This document shows positions 49,858 through 58,532 of a stretch of 64,000 bases of DNA, piece by piece. The DNA comes from Burkholderia seminalis DSM 23518. Lineage in GTDB: Bacteria > Pseudomonadota > Gammaproteobacteria > Burkholderiales > Burkholderiaceae. Under the pieces are notes generated by a model. That model had not been told where the DNA came from, searched no databases, and saw only the letters and a list, made by a program, of their open reading frames with translations. Position 1 is the first letter of the stretch. The number at the start of each line of letters is the position of its first letter. Made by a program: the position numbers and the translations under genes. Location: assembly GCF_902832885.1 (NCBI RefSeq), contig NZ_CADFDK010000010.1, positions 167,511 to 231,510 on the forward strand, written 5' to 3'.

Positions 49858-51054
49858 ATGGATCTGGATTATTCCCCCGCCGACGACGCGTTCCGCGCCG
49901 ACGTCCGCGCCTGGCTCGAGGCCAACCTGCCTCACGCGCTGCGCGCCAAAGTACTCGATCACAAACGACTCGACCGCGAGGATTTCGCGAGCTGGCACCG
50001 GATTCTCGGCCAGCGCGGCTGGTCCGCGCCCGCGTGGCCCGTCGAATACGGCGGCCCGGGCTGGAACGCGACGCAGCGACACATCTGGGATGAGGAGTGC
50101 GCGCGGATCGGCGCGCCCACCGTGCTGCCGTTCGGCGTGTCGATGGTCGCACCGGTGCTGATGAAGTACGGCAGCGAGGCGCAGAAACGCCACTATCTGC
50201 CGCGCATACTCGACGGTTCCGACTGGTGGTGCCAGGGTTACTCGGAGCCCGGTTCGGGGTCCGATCTCGCATCGCTGCGCACGCGCGCCGAGCGCCATGG
50301 CGACCACTACGTCGTCAACGGCCAGAAGACCTGGACGACGCTCGGCCAGCACGCCGACATGATGTTCTGCCTCGTCCGGACCGATCCGGCCGCGAAGAAG
50401 CAGGAGGGCATCTCGTTCCTGCTGATCGACATGAAGACGCCCGGCATCACCGTGCGCCCGATCGTCATGCTCGACGAGGACCACGAGGTCAACGAAGTGT
50501 TCTTCGAGGACGTGAAGGTGCCGGTCGAGAACCTCGTCGGCGACGAGAACCGCGGCTGGACCTACGCGAAATACCTGCTCGGCCACGAGCGCACCGGCAT
50601 CGCACGCGTCGGTGCGTCGAAACGCGAGCTCGCGTTCCTGAAGCGCGTGGCGTCGAACCAGCGCAAGAACGGCAAGCCGTTGCTCGCCGATCCGGTATTT
50701 GCCGCGAAGGTCGCGGCGCTCGAAGTCGAGCTGATGGCGCTCGAGGTGACGGTGCTGCGTGTCGTCAGCCGCGAGACGAGCGGCAAGGGCCCCGGCCCCG
50801 AGGCATCGATGCTGAAGATCAAGGGCACCGAGGTGCAGCAGGCGCTCACCGAACTGATGGTCGATGCGATCGGCCCGCTCGCCGCGCCGTTCGACGTGCC
50901 GTTCCTCGACGGCGAGCGCGAGCACAGCATCGCGGGCGACGACGATGCGGCGCCGCTTGCCGCGTACTACTTCAATTACCGGAAGACGTCGATCTACGGT
51001 GGCTCGAACGAGATCCAGAAGAACATCATCGCGCAGATGATTCTGGGGCTGTGA
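49858..51054 (+). CDS. Acyl-CoA dehydrogenase family protein, first of a pair
   Basis: The protein has 398 residues and the ACAD fold. GYSEPGSGSDLASLRTRAERHGD and NGQKTWTTLGQHADMM contact flavin and substrate. The C-terminal IYGGSNEIQKNIIAQMIL has Gly where MCAD-type enzymes carry the catalytic Glu (YEG). The FAD-binding RxQFG motif of the third domain is not visible. The second ACAD gene, 19 bases downstream, has that motif, so the two probably form a heteromeric enzyme. It would oxidise a CoA-linked substrate; the identity is unknown. Confidence 0.92.
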   Translation: MDLDYSPADDAFRADVRAWLEANLPHALRAKVLDHKRLDREDFASWHRILGQRGWSAPAWPVEYGGPGWNATQRHIWDEECARIGAPTVLPFGVSMVAPVLMKYGSEAQKRHYLPRILDGSDWWCQGYSEPGSGSDLASLRTRAERHGDHYVVNGQKTWTTLGQHADMMFCLVRTDPAAKKQEGISFLLIDMKTPGITVRPIVMLDEDHEVNEVFFEDVKVPVENLVGDENRGWTYAKYLLGHERTGIARVGASKRELAFLKRVASNQRKNGKPLLADPVFAAKVAALEVELMALEVTVLRVVSRETSGKGPGPEASMLKIKGTEVQQALTELMVDAIGPLAAPFDVPFLDGEREHSIAGDDDAAPLAAYYFNYRKTSIYGGSNEIQKNIIAQMILGL

Positions 51055-51073
51055 TCAGGGAACGGAGACAACC

Positions 51074-52207
51074 ATGGATTTCAGCTTTACCGATGAGCAG
51101 CAGCAGTTCGCCGACGCGCTGCGCCGGTATCTCGGCGAGCAATACGGCTTCGACGCGCGTCAGGCGATCGTGCGCGGCGACACGGGCGTCTCGGACGCGC
51201 AATGGCGCGCATTCACCGAACTGGGGTTGACCGCATTGCCGGTGCCCGACGCCCAGGGCGGCTTCGGCGGCGGTCCGGTCGACATGCTGGTCGTGATGCA
51301 GGAGCTCGGCCGCGCGCTCGTGATCGAGCCGTACTGGGCCACGGCGGTCGGCGTCGAGGCACTGCGCATCGCCGGCTCCGGCGCGGGCGACGATGCCGCG
51401 TTGCTGGAGGCGGTGGCGCAGGGACAGAAACGGCTGGCGGTTGCGTTCCATGAGCCGCAGGCGCGCTACGATTTGTACGAGCTCGACACGCATGCGCGCG
51501 AGCACGGCGGCACGTACCGGCTGACCGGCATCAAGTCGGTCGTTCAGCACGGCGCACAGGCGCATGCGTGGATCGTGCCCGCGCGTGTCGATGGCGGCGG
51601 CATCGGCCTGTTCGTCGTCGAACGCGACGCGGCGAACGCGAAGGTGAGCGACTACCGGACGATCGACGGCCAGCGTGCCGCGACGATCGAATTCAACGCA
51701 ACGCCGGCCCGGCTGCTGACGGGCGGTGCGCGCGACGCGGCGGCGCTCGAGCAGGTTGCCGATTACGCGACGTTCCTGCTGTGCGCGGAAGCGGTCGGCG
51801 CACTCGACGAGCTGAATCGCGCGACGGTCGAATACACGAAGACGCGCGAGCAGTTCGGCGTGCCGATCGCGCGTTTTCAGGCACTGCAGCACCGGATGGT
51901 CGACATGCTGATCCATGCGGAGCAGGCGCGCTCGCTGACCTATCTGGCGGCGGTGCGCTACGCGAGCGGCGACGCCGATGCGCGGCGCAAGGCCGTGTCC
52001 GCCGCGAAGGCACGTGTCGGCGCGGCCGCGCGTTTCGTCGGCCAGCAGGCCATTCAGTTGCATGGTGGCATGGGCGTGACCAACGAGGTCGCCGCCGCGC
52101 ATTTGTTCAAGCGGCTGACGATCATCGAGACGACGCTCGGCGACACCGACCATCATCTTGCCCGGATCGCGGCGCTGCCCGATTTCGCGCAGGCCGACGC
52201 GGCATGA
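51074..52207 (+). CDS. Acyl-CoA dehydrogenase family protein, second of a pair
   Basis: This 377-residue ACAD homologue lacks the usual substrate-binding middle motif but has TKTREQFGVPIARFQALQHR near residue 255, the RxQFG flavin-contacting motif. LHGGMGVTNEVAAAH follows. The C-terminal catalytic YEG motif is missing (TLGDTDHH instead). Reciprocal losses with the preceding gene suggest an alpha/beta complex like FadE26-FadE27 of mycobacteria. The stop overlaps a potential ATG of the next frame (52204), while the next gene likely starts at 52246. Confidence 0.92.
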   Translation: MDFSFTDEQQQFADALRRYLGEQYGFDARQAIVRGDTGVSDAQWRAFTELGLTALPVPDAQGGFGGGPVDMLVVMQELGRALVIEPYWATAVGVEALRIAGSGAGDDAALLEAVAQGQKRLAVAFHEPQARYDLYELDTHAREHGGTYRLTGIKSVVQHGAQAHAWIVPARVDGGGIGLFVVERDAANAKVSDYRTIDGQRAATIEFNATPARLLTGGARDAAALEQVADYATFLLCAEAVGALDELNRATVEYTKTREQFGVPIARFQALQHRMVDMLIHAEQARSLTYLAAVRYASGDADARRKAVSAAKARVGAAARFVGQQAIQLHGGMGVTNEVAAAHLFKRLTIIETTLGDTDHHLARIAALPDFAQADAA

Positions 52208-52245
52208 CGGCGACGCGCGAGCGCGCCAGACAAGGAGACTTGCAA

Positions 52246-52707
52246 GTGGGTATCAGTTACGAAGACCTGGTGGTCGGCAGCACGACCGAAGTGGGCCGCT
52301 ACACGTTCGAGCCCGACGACATCAAGGCGTTCGCGCAGCGCTACGATCCGCAACCGTTCCATCTCGACGAGGCGGCCGGGAAGGCATCGCATTTCGGCGG
52401 CCTCGTCGCGAGCGGCTGGCATACGTGCTCGGTGTTCATGAGCCTGCTCGTCCGGAAGCTCGGGCCGGATTCGACCAGCATGGGCTCGCCGGGCATCGAC
52501 TCGATCCGCTGGCTCAAGCCGGTGCGGGCCGGCGACACGATCACGATGTACCAGAAGGTTCACGACAAGCGCGTGTCGGAGAGCAAGCCTGACCGCGGCA
52601 TCGTGTCGACGGAGTGGGTCGGCGTGAACGAAGCCGGCGAGACGGTGATCAGCGTGCATACGAAGGTGCTTTTCGGGCTGCGCCATCCGGGAGGGGCGAG
52701 CGCATGA
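52246..52707 (+). CDS. MaoC family hydratase, first of a pair
   Basis: This 153-residue hotdog-fold protein starts with GTG at 52246. AAGGAG (52232-52237) eight bases upstream supports it over an in-frame ATG at 52204 that overlaps the previous stop and would add 14 charged residues. The hydratase-type catalytic Asp and His appear in QRYDPQPFHLDE near residue 30, with GLVASGWHTCSVFMSLL following. It probably hydrates a 2-enoyl-CoA or a related thioester. The stop overlaps the next gene (ATGA). Confidence 0.88.
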   Translation: MGISYEDLVVGSTTEVGRYTFEPDDIKAFAQRYDPQPFHLDEAAGKASHFGGLVASGWHTCSVFMSLLVRKLGPDSTSMGSPGIDSIRWLKPVRAGDTITMYQKVHDKRVSESKPDRGIVSTEWVGVNEAGETVISVHTKVLFGLRHPGGASA

Positions 52708-53180
52708 CGGACGTGACCTTGCCGCTGATCGCGTCGGCCGAGGCGTTGCAGGCACGGGTCGGCGCAGAGCCGCTCGCGAGCGGCTGGATCGCGATCGACC
52801 AGCATCGCGTCGACGGTTTCGCCGACGCGACCGGCGATCATCAATGGATTCACGTCGATCCCGAGCGCGCCCGACGCGAGTCGCCGTTCGGCGGACCGAT
52901 CGCGCACGGGTTCCTGACGCTGTCGCTGATTCCCGCGTTGATGACCGATGCGATGCGCTTCGAGCAGAAGATGGGCGTGAACTACGGGCTGAATCGCGTG
53001 CGATTCCTGAAGCCGGTGCCGGTCGGTGCACGCGTGCGTGCGCTCTTCGCGGTGAAGGAAACCGCCGGCGCCGCGCAGGGCGGGGTGCAGGTGACGTGGT
53101 CGGTGTCGATCCAGGTCGAGCGTCCCGATGCGCCGCTGCTGGTGTGCGCGGCGGAGTTCATCACGCTGCACTACTTCTGA
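52704..53180 (+). CDS. MaoC family hydratase, second of a pair
   Basis: This 158-residue hotdog protein has the (R)-hydratase-like site ATGDHQWIHVDPERA near residue 42 and GPIAHGFLTLSLIPAL near 62. It ends with AAEFITLHYF. It is translationally coupled to the first MaoC gene at 52704-52707. Two adjacent MaoC genes may give two enzymes or a heterodimer. It is the last gene of the plus-strand acyl-CoA group. Confidence 0.9.
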   Translation: MTDVTLPLIASAEALQARVGAEPLASGWIAIDQHRVDGFADATGDHQWIHVDPERARRESPFGGPIAHGFLTLSLIPALMTDAMRFEQKMGVNYGLNRVRFLKPVPVGARVRALFAVKETAGAAQGGVQVTWSVSIQVERPDAPLLVCAAEFITLHYF

Positions 53181-53184
53181 CGCG

Positions 53185-53212
53185 CGGGGCGGCAGGCACG
53201 CTTGCCGCCCCG
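53185..53212. terminator. Hairpin between convergent MaoC and GST genes
   Basis: A perfect 10-bp stem CGGGGCGGCA / TGCCGCCCCG with an 8-base loop fills the 47-base gap between the two stops. No T run is present; it probably separates convergent transcripts. Confidence 0.5.
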
Positions 53213-53227
53213 TCCGTCACCTGCGTG

Positions 53228-53920
53228 TCAGTGCTTCGCGTACTGCGTCGCGCCGAACAGCACTTCTCGAGCCTTGTCGTCCTGCAGTGCCTTGCGCATC
53301 GACGCGAGCACCTCGACGCCGCGCTGCACGGCGGGTCGCGCGGCGATCGCGTCGTACCAGCGCTTCACGTTCGGCAACTCGTCGAGCACGATGCCCTGGT
53401 TTTGCCACGAACGCGTCCACGGGAACGTCGCAATGTCTGCGATCGTGTACGCGTCGCCCGCGAGATATTCGGATTCGCCGAGGCGTTTGTCCATCACGTT
53501 GTACAGGCGTTTCGCTTCGTTCGTGTAGCGGTTGACCGCGTATTCGATCTTCTCCGGCGCGTACAGGCGGAAGTGGTGCGCCTGCCCGAGCATCGGGCCG
53601 ACGCCGCCCATCTGGAACATCAGCCACTCGAGCGTTGCATAGCGCGCGGCCGGATCGGTCGGCAGGAACTTGCCGGTCTTCTCCGCGAGATAGATCAGGA
53701 TCGCGCCCGATTCGAACAGCGAGATCGGTTTGCCGCCGGGACCGTCCGGATCGACGATGGCCGGGATCTTGTTGTTCGGGCTGATCTTCAGGAAGTCGGG
53801 CTTGAACTGGTCGCCTGCGCCGATATCGACCGGATGTGCACGGTATGCGAGGCCCGTTTCCTCGAGCATGATGTGCACCTTGTGGCCGTTCGGGGTCGCC
53901 CAGCTATAGACGTCGATCAT
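53228..53920 (-). CDS. Glutathione S-transferase family protein (Ure2p/YfcG-like)
   Basis: This 230-residue protein has an N-terminal thioredoxin-like domain (MIDVYSWATPNGHKVHIMLEE start, NNKIPAIVD cis-Pro loop, LFESGAILIYLAEK glutathione motif). The helical C-terminal domain includes FQMGGVGPMLGQAHHF. The TPNGHKV motif is that of YfcG/Ure2p-type disulfide reductases. GAGGAG lies before the ATG at 53920, which fixes the start; a longer frame to 53980 lacks a site. It is transcribed toward the MaoC genes. Confidence 0.92.
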   Translation of the reverse strand: MIDVYSWATPNGHKVHIMLEETGLAYRAHPVDIGAGDQFKPDFLKISPNNKIPAIVDPDGPGGKPISLFESGAILIYLAEKTGKFLPTDPAARYATLEWLMFQMGGVGPMLGQAHHFRLYAPEKIEYAVNRYTNEAKRLYNVMDKRLGESEYLAGDAYTIADIATFPWTRSWQNQGIVLDELPNVKRWYDAIAARPAVQRGVEVLASMRKALQDDKAREVLFGATQYAKH

Positions 53921-54160
53921 CGTCAACTCCTCGGTTGCATGCGCGAAAACGGCGCCGGGGGCGCCGCGACAGGCGGACATTAGAGCATGGATCGACGCGG
54001 GCTGCTGGCGACGGAAACGTGCCTGGCGATGCGTGTGCGCAGGCGGCGTGAAGCGCGCCGCCGACGTCGGGCGCGACGTGCGTCAGTGCATTTCTTGCGC
54101 GGTATCGAGCGCCGTTACGACCGGGCGGCGTCGCGTCGTCACGGGAGAAGGCTGGCTCGA

Positions 54161-54952
54161 TCAGCGCTTGTAACGCGGCTGGCGTTTCTCGAGAAACGCG
54201 GTGATGCCTTCGAGCCCGTCCGCATGATGCAGCGACGCGACGAAATGATCGCGCTCGGTACCGAGATGCGGTTCGAGCGATTGCGTCGTCGCATCGTCGA
54301 GCAGCGACTTGATGCGTGTGAGGGCGTTCGGCGAGATGCCGGCGAGTGCGTCGGCCCACGCGAGCGCGTCGGTCAGTGCCGCGCCGGGCACGGCGAGCCG
54401 GTTGACGACGCCGAGCGCATGCAGGCGTTCGGCCGTGACCGGCTTGCCTTCGAACAGAAGTTCGGCCGCCATCGCGCGCGGCAGTGCGCGCGCGAGGAAC
54501 CACGAACCGCCGCCGTCCGGCGTGAGGCCCACACGCGCATACGACATCACGAATTTCGCGTCGTGCGCGGCGACGATCAGGTCGCACGCGAGCGCGAGCG
54601 AGAAACCCGCGCCGGCCGCGGCGCCTTCGACGGCTGCGATCACCGGTTTCGTCGACGCGCGGATCGCCGTGACCCAAGCGGCGAGCTGGTCGATGCTGTC
54701 GGCCTGGTAGGACGGATCCTTCGAACGGTTCTCGAGCAGCCGGTTCAGGTTGCCGCCCGCGCAGAAGAAGCGATCGGCACCGGTCAGGACGACTGCTCGA
54801 ATCGCGGGATCGCGATCGGCGGTGGCAATCGCCTCGATGCCGGCCGCGTACATGTCGGGATGCAGCGCATTGCGCGCGCCGGGATTGGACAGCGTGAGGA
54901 CGAGCGTCGAATCGCTCTCGGGCGGACGCGAGGCCAGCAGTTCAGCACTCAT
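54161..54952 (-). CDS. Enoyl-CoA hydratase/isomerase family protein
   Basis: This 263-residue crotonase-fold enzyme has the first oxyanion-hole strand in LTGADRFFCAGGNLNRLLE near residue 65 and the second in AVEGAAAGAGFSLALACDLIVA near 110. VGLTPDGGGSWFLARALP lies at the usual catalytic position. The Asp in PDGGGS replaces the canonical Glu of simple hydratases, so the reaction is uncertain. It lies between two GST genes and upstream-divergent from the second. Confidence 0.9.
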   Translation of the reverse strand: MSAELLASRPPESDSTLVLTLSNPGARNALHPDMYAAGIEAIATADRDPAIRAVVLTGADRFFCAGGNLNRLLENRSKDPSYQADSIDQLAAWVTAIRASTKPVIAAVEGAAAGAGFSLALACDLIVAAHDAKFVMSYARVGLTPDGGGSWFLARALPRAMAAELLFEGKPVTAERLHALGVVNRLAVPGAALTDALAWADALAGISPNALTRIKSLLDDATTQSLEPHLGTERDHFVASLHHADGLEGITAFLEKRQPRYKR

Positions 54953-55070
54953 GCGAGCGTGTCTCCATCGGATGGCGGGGCGGCTGCGCCGCGCATGTTG
55001 CGCGAACAGCCGGAATGGCTGCCGCAGCGGATGTAATGTTGTCGTGACGAACGCAAAACTTGCTTTAGAC

Positions 55071-55086
55071 TAGCACGAACGTGCTT
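55071..55086. promoter_or_regulatory. Operator-like palindrome between enoyl-CoA hydratase and GST genes
   Basis: TAGCACGAACGTGCTT contains half-sites AGCACG and CGTGCT around AA. It overlaps the -10/start region of a likely promoter (TAGACT at 55066-55071) for the GST gene. The element at 49272 shares AGCACGA-CGT. A TetR-type repressor of acyl-CoA genes is a plausible binder; this is an inference. Confidence 0.5.
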
Positions 55087-55154
55087 TTCGGCGCGACGAA
55101 TCTCGATGCGGCCGGCACCGTTACGGCCGCGCTTCAGCAAGGAAGGAGACCCTG

Positions 55155-55811
55155 ATGCTACAGCTGTGCGGTATGCCGTTGTCCAACTATTACAACAAGG
55201 TGAAGTTCGTGCTGCTCGAGCACGACATTCCGTTCGAGGAGTCGGTGTGCGGTTTGCCGATCAGCGATCCGGCCCGGCTCGTCGATTCGCCGCTCGGCAA
55301 GATTCCGTTCCTGAAGACCGAGGAAGGCGCATTGTTCGAGTCGCAGGCGATCGTCGAATACCTGGCCGCGCGCTATCCCGAAAAAGGCATTTTCCCGGCG
55401 AGTCCGTTCGCGGCCGCGAAGGTGCGCGAACTGGTCGAGACGCTCGAGCTGTATCTCGAATGGATGACGCGCGAGGTCTATACGGAGGCATTTTTCGGCG
55501 GCAAGGTCAGCGACGGGACGAAGGCGCACGTCGAGAAGCGCCTGCCGCGCGCGATCGATGCGTTCAAGCAGATGACGCGGTTTTCGCCGTATGTGCTCGG
55601 CGAGTCGTTCGGCCTCGCGGACATCGCCGCGTGGGTTCATCTGCCGGTCATCGGGATGGCGACGAAGGCGATATTCGGGCGCGATTTCCTGCTCGACGCC
55701 GGCATCGACTGGAAGGCGCACGCGAAGCAGGTCGGCGAGCGTCCGGCCGCGCAGCGCGTGGCCGCCGAGCGCAAGGCGTATATCGAAGCGACGCGCGTCG
55801 CGCGCTCGTAA
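55155..55811 (+). CDS. Glutathione S-transferase family protein
   Basis: This 218-residue protein has a thioredoxin-like N-terminal domain: CGMPLSNYYNKVKFVLLEHD, the cis-Pro loop GKIPFLKT, and FESQAIVEYLAARYP. The all-helical C-terminal domain includes ESFGLADIAAWVHLPVI. The Ser in PLSNYYN is the likely glutathione-activating residue. GGAAGGAGA lies before the ATG. The substrate is unknown; the operator-like site upstream suggests control with the acyl-CoA genes. Confidence 0.9.
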   Translation: MLQLCGMPLSNYYNKVKFVLLEHDIPFEESVCGLPISDPARLVDSPLGKIPFLKTEEGALFESQAIVEYLAARYPEKGIFPASPFAAAKVRELVETLELYLEWMTREVYTEAFFGGKVSDGTKAHVEKRLPRAIDAFKQMTRFSPYVLGESFGLADIAAWVHLPVIGMATKAIFGRDFLLDAGIDWKAHAKQVGERPAAQRVAAERKAYIEATRVARS

Positions 55812-55852
55812 GCGCGGTTCCGGCAGGGCGGCGGGGGCCGCCCATACGGGAT

Positions 55853-57025
55853 TTACAGGCGGGCGAGCCGTTCGAGCGCGGACGCGAGCGTGCTTTCCTG
55901 CTTCGCGAAGCAGAAGCGTACGACGCCCGATTCATGCGGCTCGTGATAGAACGCCGACACCGGAATGGCGGCCACGCCGATCTCCGACGTGAGCCACTTC
56001 GAGAATTCCGCCTCGGGCAGGTCGCTGATCGCCGAGTAATCGACGCACTGAAAGTACGTGCCCGTGCACGGCAGCAGCTTGAAGCGCGTGCGCTCGAGGC
56101 CCGCACGGAAGAAGTCGCGCTTCTTCTGGTAGAAACCGGCCAGCGACAGATACGGTGCCGGGTCGCGCAGGTAGTCGGCGAGCCCGATCTGCATCGGCGT
56201 GTTCACCGTGAAGACGTTGAACTGGTGGACCTTGCGGAATTCCGCGGTCAGCGCGGCAGGCGCCGCGACGTAGCCGACCTTCCAGCCCGTCACGTGATAG
56301 GTCTTGCCGAAGCTCGACACGATGAAGCTGCGTGCGGCGAGTTCCGGGTAGCGCGCAACGCTTTCGTGGCGTGCACCGTCGTAGACCATGTGCTCGTACA
56401 CTTCGTCGGACAGGATCAGCACGTTGGTGCCGCGCACGATGTCCGCGAGCTTGCGCATGTCCGCCTCGCGCCACACGGTACCCGTCGGGTTGTGCGGCGT
56501 ATTGATCAGGATCATTCGCGTTTTCGGCGTGATCGCGGCCGCGAGGCGGTCGAACGGGATCGCATAATCGGGCGCCTCGAGCGTGACGAACACGGGCTTG
56601 CCGCCCGCGAGCTCGATCGACGGCAGGTAGCTGTCGTAGGTCGGTTCGACGACGATCACTTCATCGCCCGGATGCACCGCGCACAGGATCGCCGTCAGCA
56701 GCGCCTGCGTCGCGCCGGCCGTCACCGTGATCTCGGTGGCCGGATCGTAGCGCCGGCCATAGACCTGCGCGATCTTGTCGGCGATCGCGTCGCGCAGCGG
56801 TGCGACGCCGGCCATCGGCGGATACTGGTTGTGCCCGTTGCGCATCGCGGTCGCGACCGCATCGACGATGCGCGGATCGCAATCGAAATCCGGGAAGCCC
56901 TGGCCGAGGTTCACCGCGCCTTTTTCGGCGGCAAGCGCGCTCATGACCGTGAAGATCGTCGTGCCGACGTTCGGCAGGCGCGAGGGGAAAACGGGAGTCG
57001 TTGGCATGTCTGAAGGAGCGTTCAT
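55853..57025 (-). CDS. PLP-dependent aminotransferase, class I (methionine aminotransferase-like)
   Basis: This 390-residue fold-type I aminotransferase contains VNLGQGFPDFDCDP near residue 38, NTPHNPTGTVWRE near 180, LILSDEVYEHMVYDG near 208 and the PLP lysine in SSFGKTYHVTGWKVGY near 242. The NLGQGFPDFD motif is typical of YbdL/MtnE-type and kynurenine aminotransferase-like enzymes that use methionine, aromatic or glutamine donors. The gene begins 33 bases after the PIN gene stop on the same strand. Confidence 0.92.
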   Translation of the reverse strand: MNAPSDMPTTPVFPSRLPNVGTTIFTVMSALAAEKGAVNLGQGFPDFDCDPRIVDAVATAMRNGHNQYPPMAGVAPLRDAIADKIAQVYGRRYDPATEITVTAGATQALLTAILCAVHPGDEVIVVEPTYDSYLPSIELAGGKPVFVTLEAPDYAIPFDRLAAAITPKTRMILINTPHNPTGTVWREADMRKLADIVRGTNVLILSDEVYEHMVYDGARHESVARYPELAARSFIVSSFGKTYHVTGWKVGYVAAPAALTAEFRKVHQFNVFTVNTPMQIGLADYLRDPAPYLSLAGFYQKKRDFFRAGLERTRFKLLPCTGTYFQCVDYSAISDLPEAEFSKWLTSEIGVAAIPVSAFYHEPHESGVVRFCFAKQESTLASALERLARL

Positions 57026-57058
57026 CGATACGGTCGGATTCGGGTGGTGCGGCGCAGG

Positions 57059-57556
57059 TCAGGCCGGCGTGGTCGTCGTGTCCGGTGCGGCGTCGAGCGC
57101 GCAGGCCTCGGCAAACGGCGCGGGCTGCGCGATCCGGAAGCCGAAGTCGCGTGCGGTGCGCTTCGCGAGTTTCAGCAGCGCGCGGTCTTTCGATACGAGC
57201 CACTCGGCCTGCGCGGCGCGGGCAAGTTCGAGAAACTTCTGGTCGTCGCGGTCCTTGCACTTCGGCAGCGGCGGCGCGTCGGCGTCGACAGGCGGCGGCT
57301 CGACGAGGCTCGCGAGGCGGGCGACGGTCGCGAGTGCGGCCGCCTTGTCGATCGCGCGCGACTGGAACTGCGGATAGTCGAGCACGTATTCGAGCTCGGT
57401 CAGGCAGCGGCCGTCGATCACGGCGGCAAGCGCGCCGCTTTCCAGCGCGGCCCGGATCGGGCGCGTAGCGGGGTCGTCGAATACGAGGATGTCGATCCAG
57501 ACGTTCGAGTCGAGCACGACGCGGTGCGCGGCGTGCGGGGCGAGAGAGCGGGTCAT
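57059..57556 (-). CDS. PIN domain protein (VapC-like), no adjacent antitoxin
   Basis: This 165-residue protein opens with RVVLDSNVWIDILVFD, carrying the first catalytic Asp. A central Glu is in LTELEYVLDYP, and the acidic C-terminal site is in CKDRDDQKFLELA. PIN domains are Mg-dependent ribonucleases; this subgroup is often labelled toxin component of PIN-family TA systems. No antitoxin-like gene precedes it: upstream is divergent yaaA, 57 bases away. A housekeeping RNase role is equally possible. Confidence 0.85.
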   Translation of the reverse strand: MTRSLAPHAAHRVVLDSNVWIDILVFDDPATRPIRAALESGALAAVIDGRCLTELEYVLDYPQFQSRAIDKAAALATVARLASLVEPPPVDADAPPLPKCKDRDDQKFLELARAAQAEWLVSKDRALLKLAKRTARDFGFRIAQPAPFAEACALDAAPDTTTTPA

Positions 57557-57613
57557 TCGTTACAATCGGTGGTTTTCGTCTGACCGCAAGGCACGGCGTG
57601 CCAGCGAGCCTCT

Positions 57614-58396
57614 ATGATAATCGTTCTCTCTCCAGCCAAATCCCTCGACTACGATACGCCCGCGCACGTCCAGTCTTACACGAAGCCTGCATTCGTCGAC
57701 GACGCGTCCGAGCTGATCGACGGCCTGCGCAAGCTGTCGCCGCAGGACATCGCGACGCTGATGGATATCTCCGATCCGCTTGCGCGCCTGAATTTCCAGC
57801 GCTATGCCGACTGGTCGCGGTCCTTCACGCCGGCCAATGCGAAGCAGGCCGTGCTCGCGTTCAACGGCGACGTCTATGAAGGTTTCGACGCGAAATCGCT
57901 GTCGTCGGCCGATCTCGACTATGCGCAGCAGCACGTGCGCGTGCTGTCGGGCCTGTACGGATTGCTGCGTCCGCTCGACCTGCTGCAGCCGTACCGGCTC
58001 GAGATGGGCACGCGCTTCGCGAACGCGCGCGGCAAGGATCTGTACGCGTTCTGGGGCGACCGCATCACGCGGGCGCTGAACGAGCAGCTCGAGACGCGCA
58101 GCGGCGCGGCGCGTGTGCTGGTCAACTGCGCGTCGACCGAATACTTCAAGTCGGTCAAGCCGAAGCTGCTGGCCGCGCCGGTCGTCACGCCGGTGTTCGA
58201 GGACTGGAAGGGCGGCCGCTACAAGATCATCAGCTTCCATGCGAAGCGCGCGCGCGGGCTGATGGCGCGTTTTGTCGTCGAGAACCGGATTGCCGACCCG
58301 AAGGCACTGAAGGATTTTGCGACGGAAGGCTATGCGTTCGACGCGGCTGCGTCGAACGATTCGACGTACGTATATCGCCGGCGAGTCGGCGAGTGA
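57614..58396 (+). CDS. yaaA: Peroxide stress protein YaaA
   Basis: This 260-residue protein starts with [16 protein letters not shown] and has [11 protein letters not shown] near residue 84, [22 protein letters not shown] near 113, and [16 protein letters not shown] near 210. It matches the YaaA/DUF328 family throughout. In E. coli, YaaA lowers free iron during hydrogen peroxide stress and has a DNA-binding fold. It is divergent from the PIN gene. Confidence 0.95.
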   Translation: MIIVLSPAKSLDYDTPAHVQSYTKPAFVDDASELIDGLRKLSPQDIATLMDISDPLARLNFQRYADWSRSFTPANAKQAVLAFNGDVYEGFDAKSLSSADLDYAQQHVRVLSGLYGLLRPLDLLQPYRLEMGTRFANARGKDLYAFWGDRITRALNEQLETRSGAARVLVNCASTEYFKSVKPKLLAAPVVTPVFEDWKGGRYKIISFHAKRARGLMARFVVENRIADPKALKDFATEGYAFDAAASNDSTYVYRRRVGE

Positions 58397-58400
58397 CCCG

Positions 58401-58425
58401 GCCGGCCGTTCACGAGACGGCCGGC
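58401..58425. repeat. Hairpin after yaaA
   Basis: A perfect 9-bp stem GCCGGCCGT / ACGGCCGGC with a 7-base loop starts 5 bases after the yaaA stop. There is no T run, so termination is uncertain. Confidence 0.4.
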
Positions 58426-58532
58426 ACGTGCATGAGGCCCGGCGCGCGGCATACCGTGCGTTCGGCCGCCCGCTTTACATGGGACCGGTGCGAGCGTCAA
58501 AGCGCTCACGCCGATCGACAAAGGAGAGACAG

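Noticed and set aside
53921-54160. Small gene between GST and enoyl-CoA hydratase genes
   Set aside because: Open frames exist but are continuations of antisense frames from the hydratase gene. No start with a ribosome site or recognisable motif was found.
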